64,000 bases of DNA from Corynebacterium mustelae (lineage in GTDB: Bacteria; Actinomycetota; Actinomycetes; Mycobacteriales; Mycobacteriaceae): assembly GCF_001020985.1 (NCBI RefSeq), contig NZ_CP011542.1, positions 1,240,001 to 1,304,000 of the forward strand. The letters are read 5' to 3'. Below the pieces are notes generated by a model. The model searched no databases and was not told where the DNA came from. It saw only the letters and a list, made by a program, of their open reading frames with translations. Shown here one piece after another: positions 62,389-64,000 of this stretch. Both the position numbers and the translations under genes were made by a program. Every line of letters starts with the position of its first letter. Positions within the stretch are counted from its first letter, which is position 1.

Positions 62389-64000
62389 ATGACGTCGCAC
62401 ATTCTTCATGGCCTTTGGCTGAAGCAATCTGGTCTGCATTTGTGGGTTGAGCAAGTGGAGGGCCATAAGATTGTTTCTGGGGCTGATGTTCCTTTGGGGG
62501 TGTTTCCTCCGGCTGTGGAGTCGTTGATTCAAGGTAAGCGGTTTGTGCATCGGGTGGATATGCTTTTGATGACCCCAAAGGGGCGGGAGGTTCGGCTGCC
62601 AGTTCCTACAGTTGCGTTTGCGCCTGAGCAAGCGGTTCAAGTTCTGGCTGTCGTTGCTGGGGCGGGTGGGGCATCTGGTTTGGGTGCGGATTTGGTGTGG
62701 CTTGGGCATATGTTTGCCGGGTTGCGCGAGTTTATTGCGGCTGGTCGGGTCGTGGTGAAGTTGTCGTATTCGGATCGAAAGTGGTTTCCGATGTGGCAAT
62801 TGGCGGCGGGGCTTGGGGAACGTGGGTGGATTGCGCAGATGATGCACGCTGCACCGGGTGTTTTGGTGCGTAATGGTGGGTTGTCGGTGGCTGAGGATAT
62901 CGTTGAGGAGCTGCCGCATTGGATTGCGAATTCGCTGCTTAGGGATTTGTTTGATTCGGGGCGGCCAACGCCGTGGCATGAGTTTTCTGAGGCGCTTTTG
63001 TCTTCGAAGCCGTTGCGGCGGGGTAGCGCGAATTTGGTGTCAGCGCTTAATCGGTGGCGGGACTCGATTACAGCGGTGGATGTGCAGCTGGTTTTTGTGG
63101 TGGAAGAGCCTGGTTCTGTTGATGATGTGGAGGTCGGGTCGCAGGGGAGTGTGTGGCCGGTGCGGGTTAGGGTGCGTTCGGGGGTTGATGCACCTATTCC
63201 GGTGAAGATCGGTTTGTTTGATCGGGCGACGGTGAACCGGTTGGCTGCGCTGCGCCGGGAGGCAATTTTTGTATCGCGGCTGTTGGATTCGGATCGCGAG
63301 TTATCGCCTACTCATCCGGGGCGGGTGTCTCCAATGATGGGGGTGGTTTCGCGAGGAAGTGTTGTTGGCGAGTGGGATGTGTATCTGTCGACGGATGAAT
63401 TGGTGGCGTTTATTTCTGAGGATGTTCCACGACTGCGCGATAGCGGGTTTACGGTTTTGCTGCCTAAAGCGTGGAGTAAGCAGGATACGAAGGCTAGGCT
63501 TCATGTTCATGAGTCGAATGAGACTGTTGGGCAACCGAAGGTGGGTTTGGAGCAGATCATTGACTTTGATTGGCGAGTATCCATTGGTGATGTGGAATTG
63601 TCGGAAGCAGAGATGAATGATCTGGTGGCTTCCAAATCTGGTTTGATTAATCTGCGTGGCGATTGGGTGATGGCTGATAGTGCGGCGATTCGATCGATTG
63701 CACAGTACATGGACGAGTTGGTGAAATCGTCGAAAAGCCATATTTCGCAGCAGATTGAGACTTGGAAAATGCGTATGCAGCTAGCAGCGGCCCGAGGGGA
63801 GGATACTGCGCAAATGGCGTCGGTGATTGCGCAGTTGGAGCAGCGTTTGGCTACTGAAGATGTTTCGGTGGGCCAGATTAGTGTTGCAGAGTTGCGGGAA
63901 TTGTCAATGCGGTCAGCATTGGATGAAATTGTCGAATATCACGGGAATCAGTGGCATGTCGGCCTGATTGGGGGCAGTTTTCAGGATTTGCCCGCCCCGC
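62389..64000 (+). CDS. SNF2-family helicase, N-terminal part (3' end outside window)
   Basis: The frame is open from ATG 62389 to the right edge (537 codons visible). The protein starts MTSHILHGLWLKQSGLHLWV and carries the N-terminal, non-catalytic region of actinobacterial SNF2-type DNA helicases (LDEIVEYHGNQWHVGLIGGSFQDLP at the end of the window leads into the ATPase). ELSEAEMNDLVASKSGLINLRGDWV resembles the SNF2-associated domain block. The ATPase motifs would lie beyond 64000. TAGAAC lies 7 nt before the ATG, a weak leaderless promoter. It is divergent from putP. Confidence 0.75.
   Translation, partial: MTSHILHGLWLKQSGLHLWVEQVEGHKIVSGADVPLGVFPPAVESLIQGKRFVHRVDMLLMTPKGREVRLPVPTVAFAPEQAVQVLAVVAGAGGASGLGADLVWLGHMFAGLREFIAAGRVVVKLSYSDRKWFPMWQLAAGLGERGWIAQMMHAAPGVLVRNGGLSVAEDIVEELPHWIANSLLRDLFDSGRPTPWHEFSEALLSSKPLRRGSANLVSALNRWRDSITAVDVQLVFVVEEPGSVDDVEVGSQGSVWPVRVRVRSGVDAPIPVKIGLFDRATVNRLAALRREAIFVSRLLDSDRELSPTHPGRVSPMMGVVSRGSVVGEWDVYLSTDELVAFISEDVPRLRDSGFTVLLPKAWSKQDTKARLHVHESNETVGQPKVGLEQIIDFDWRVSIGDVELSEAEMNDLVASKSGLINLRGDWVMADSAAIRSIAQYMDELVKSSKSHISQQIETWKMRMQLAAARGEDTAQMASVIAQLEQRLATEDVSVGQISVAELRELSMRSALDEIVEYHGNQWHVGLIGGSFQDLPAP

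Noticed and set aside
66..63738. Reading GCTTNTCGACG as a KOPS- or Chi-like polar word
   Set aside because: Copies are 13 plus and 16 minus with no switch along the window, so there is no polarity.
1..64000. CRISPR arrays, tRNA/rRNA genes, prophage or insertion sequences
   Set aside because: Looked for regular direct repeats, cloverleaf or rRNA sequence, transposases, integrases and flanking inverted repeats; none seen.

Overview
The window is a continuous piece of a Corynebacterium chromosome (mid-50s % GC by eye, actinobacterial gene content). Diagnostic loci are dapD/aroP/dapD-like/dapE, folP2-gpgS, divergent glgA/glgC, sigE-anti-sigma-tatB-mrp, an E1/E2-fused odhA, a fused ABC exporter and aroE, in an order typical of corynebacteria. 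I see no rRNA, tRNA, CRISPR array or insertion sequence. The gene order looks mostly like core genome; the accessory-looking part is the first 11.5 kb.

Layout. 1-11471: an island of five paralogous cytosolic proteins with C-terminal TerD-like domains (one cut by the left edge, one short and diverged, one full length, two in tandem), interrupted by a YjbR-like gene and dapD. Two of the paralogs face convergent genes for small secreted two-cysteine proteins. 11667-20917: lysine/meso-DAP genes (aroP, dapD paralog, dapE), then a run LOG protein-folP2-gpgS-DivIVA-like, DUF3117, an RlmA-like methyltransferase, a P-loop kinase and, coupled to it, a bacterial serpin. 20914-25065: glycogen synthesis (glgA, glgC) with a GH32-like gene that lacks key catalytic residues. 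25069-32138: methyltransferase operon, sigE, anti-sigma factor, tatB, mrp, DUF1003 and an MgtE-N/CBS protein. 32264-42971: stress membrane protein, lipoprotein, odhA, ABC exporter, aroE. 42991-52055: carboxylesterase and FhuF-like protein, conserved unknowns, two transporters, DEAD-box helicase. 52167-64000: membrane-anchored trypsin-like protease, a three-gene sensor operon, glycerate kinase with an SLC13 transporter, HNH nucleases, putP and the start of a SNF2 helicase.

Two signals are not explained by the genes. First, the 11-mer GCTTNTCGACG occurs 29 times (13 plus, 16 minus strand), where about 0.1 is expected by chance; it is spread through the window, mostly inside genes, like a DNA-uptake or chromosome-organising word. 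A second, weaker word, CCAATCTGR, is also over-represented. Second, many genes have a -10 hexamer exactly 6-8 nt before the start codon, the mark of leaderless mRNAs; I used this to correct several starts. At 42969-42993 two divergent leaderless genes share almost the same -10 element.
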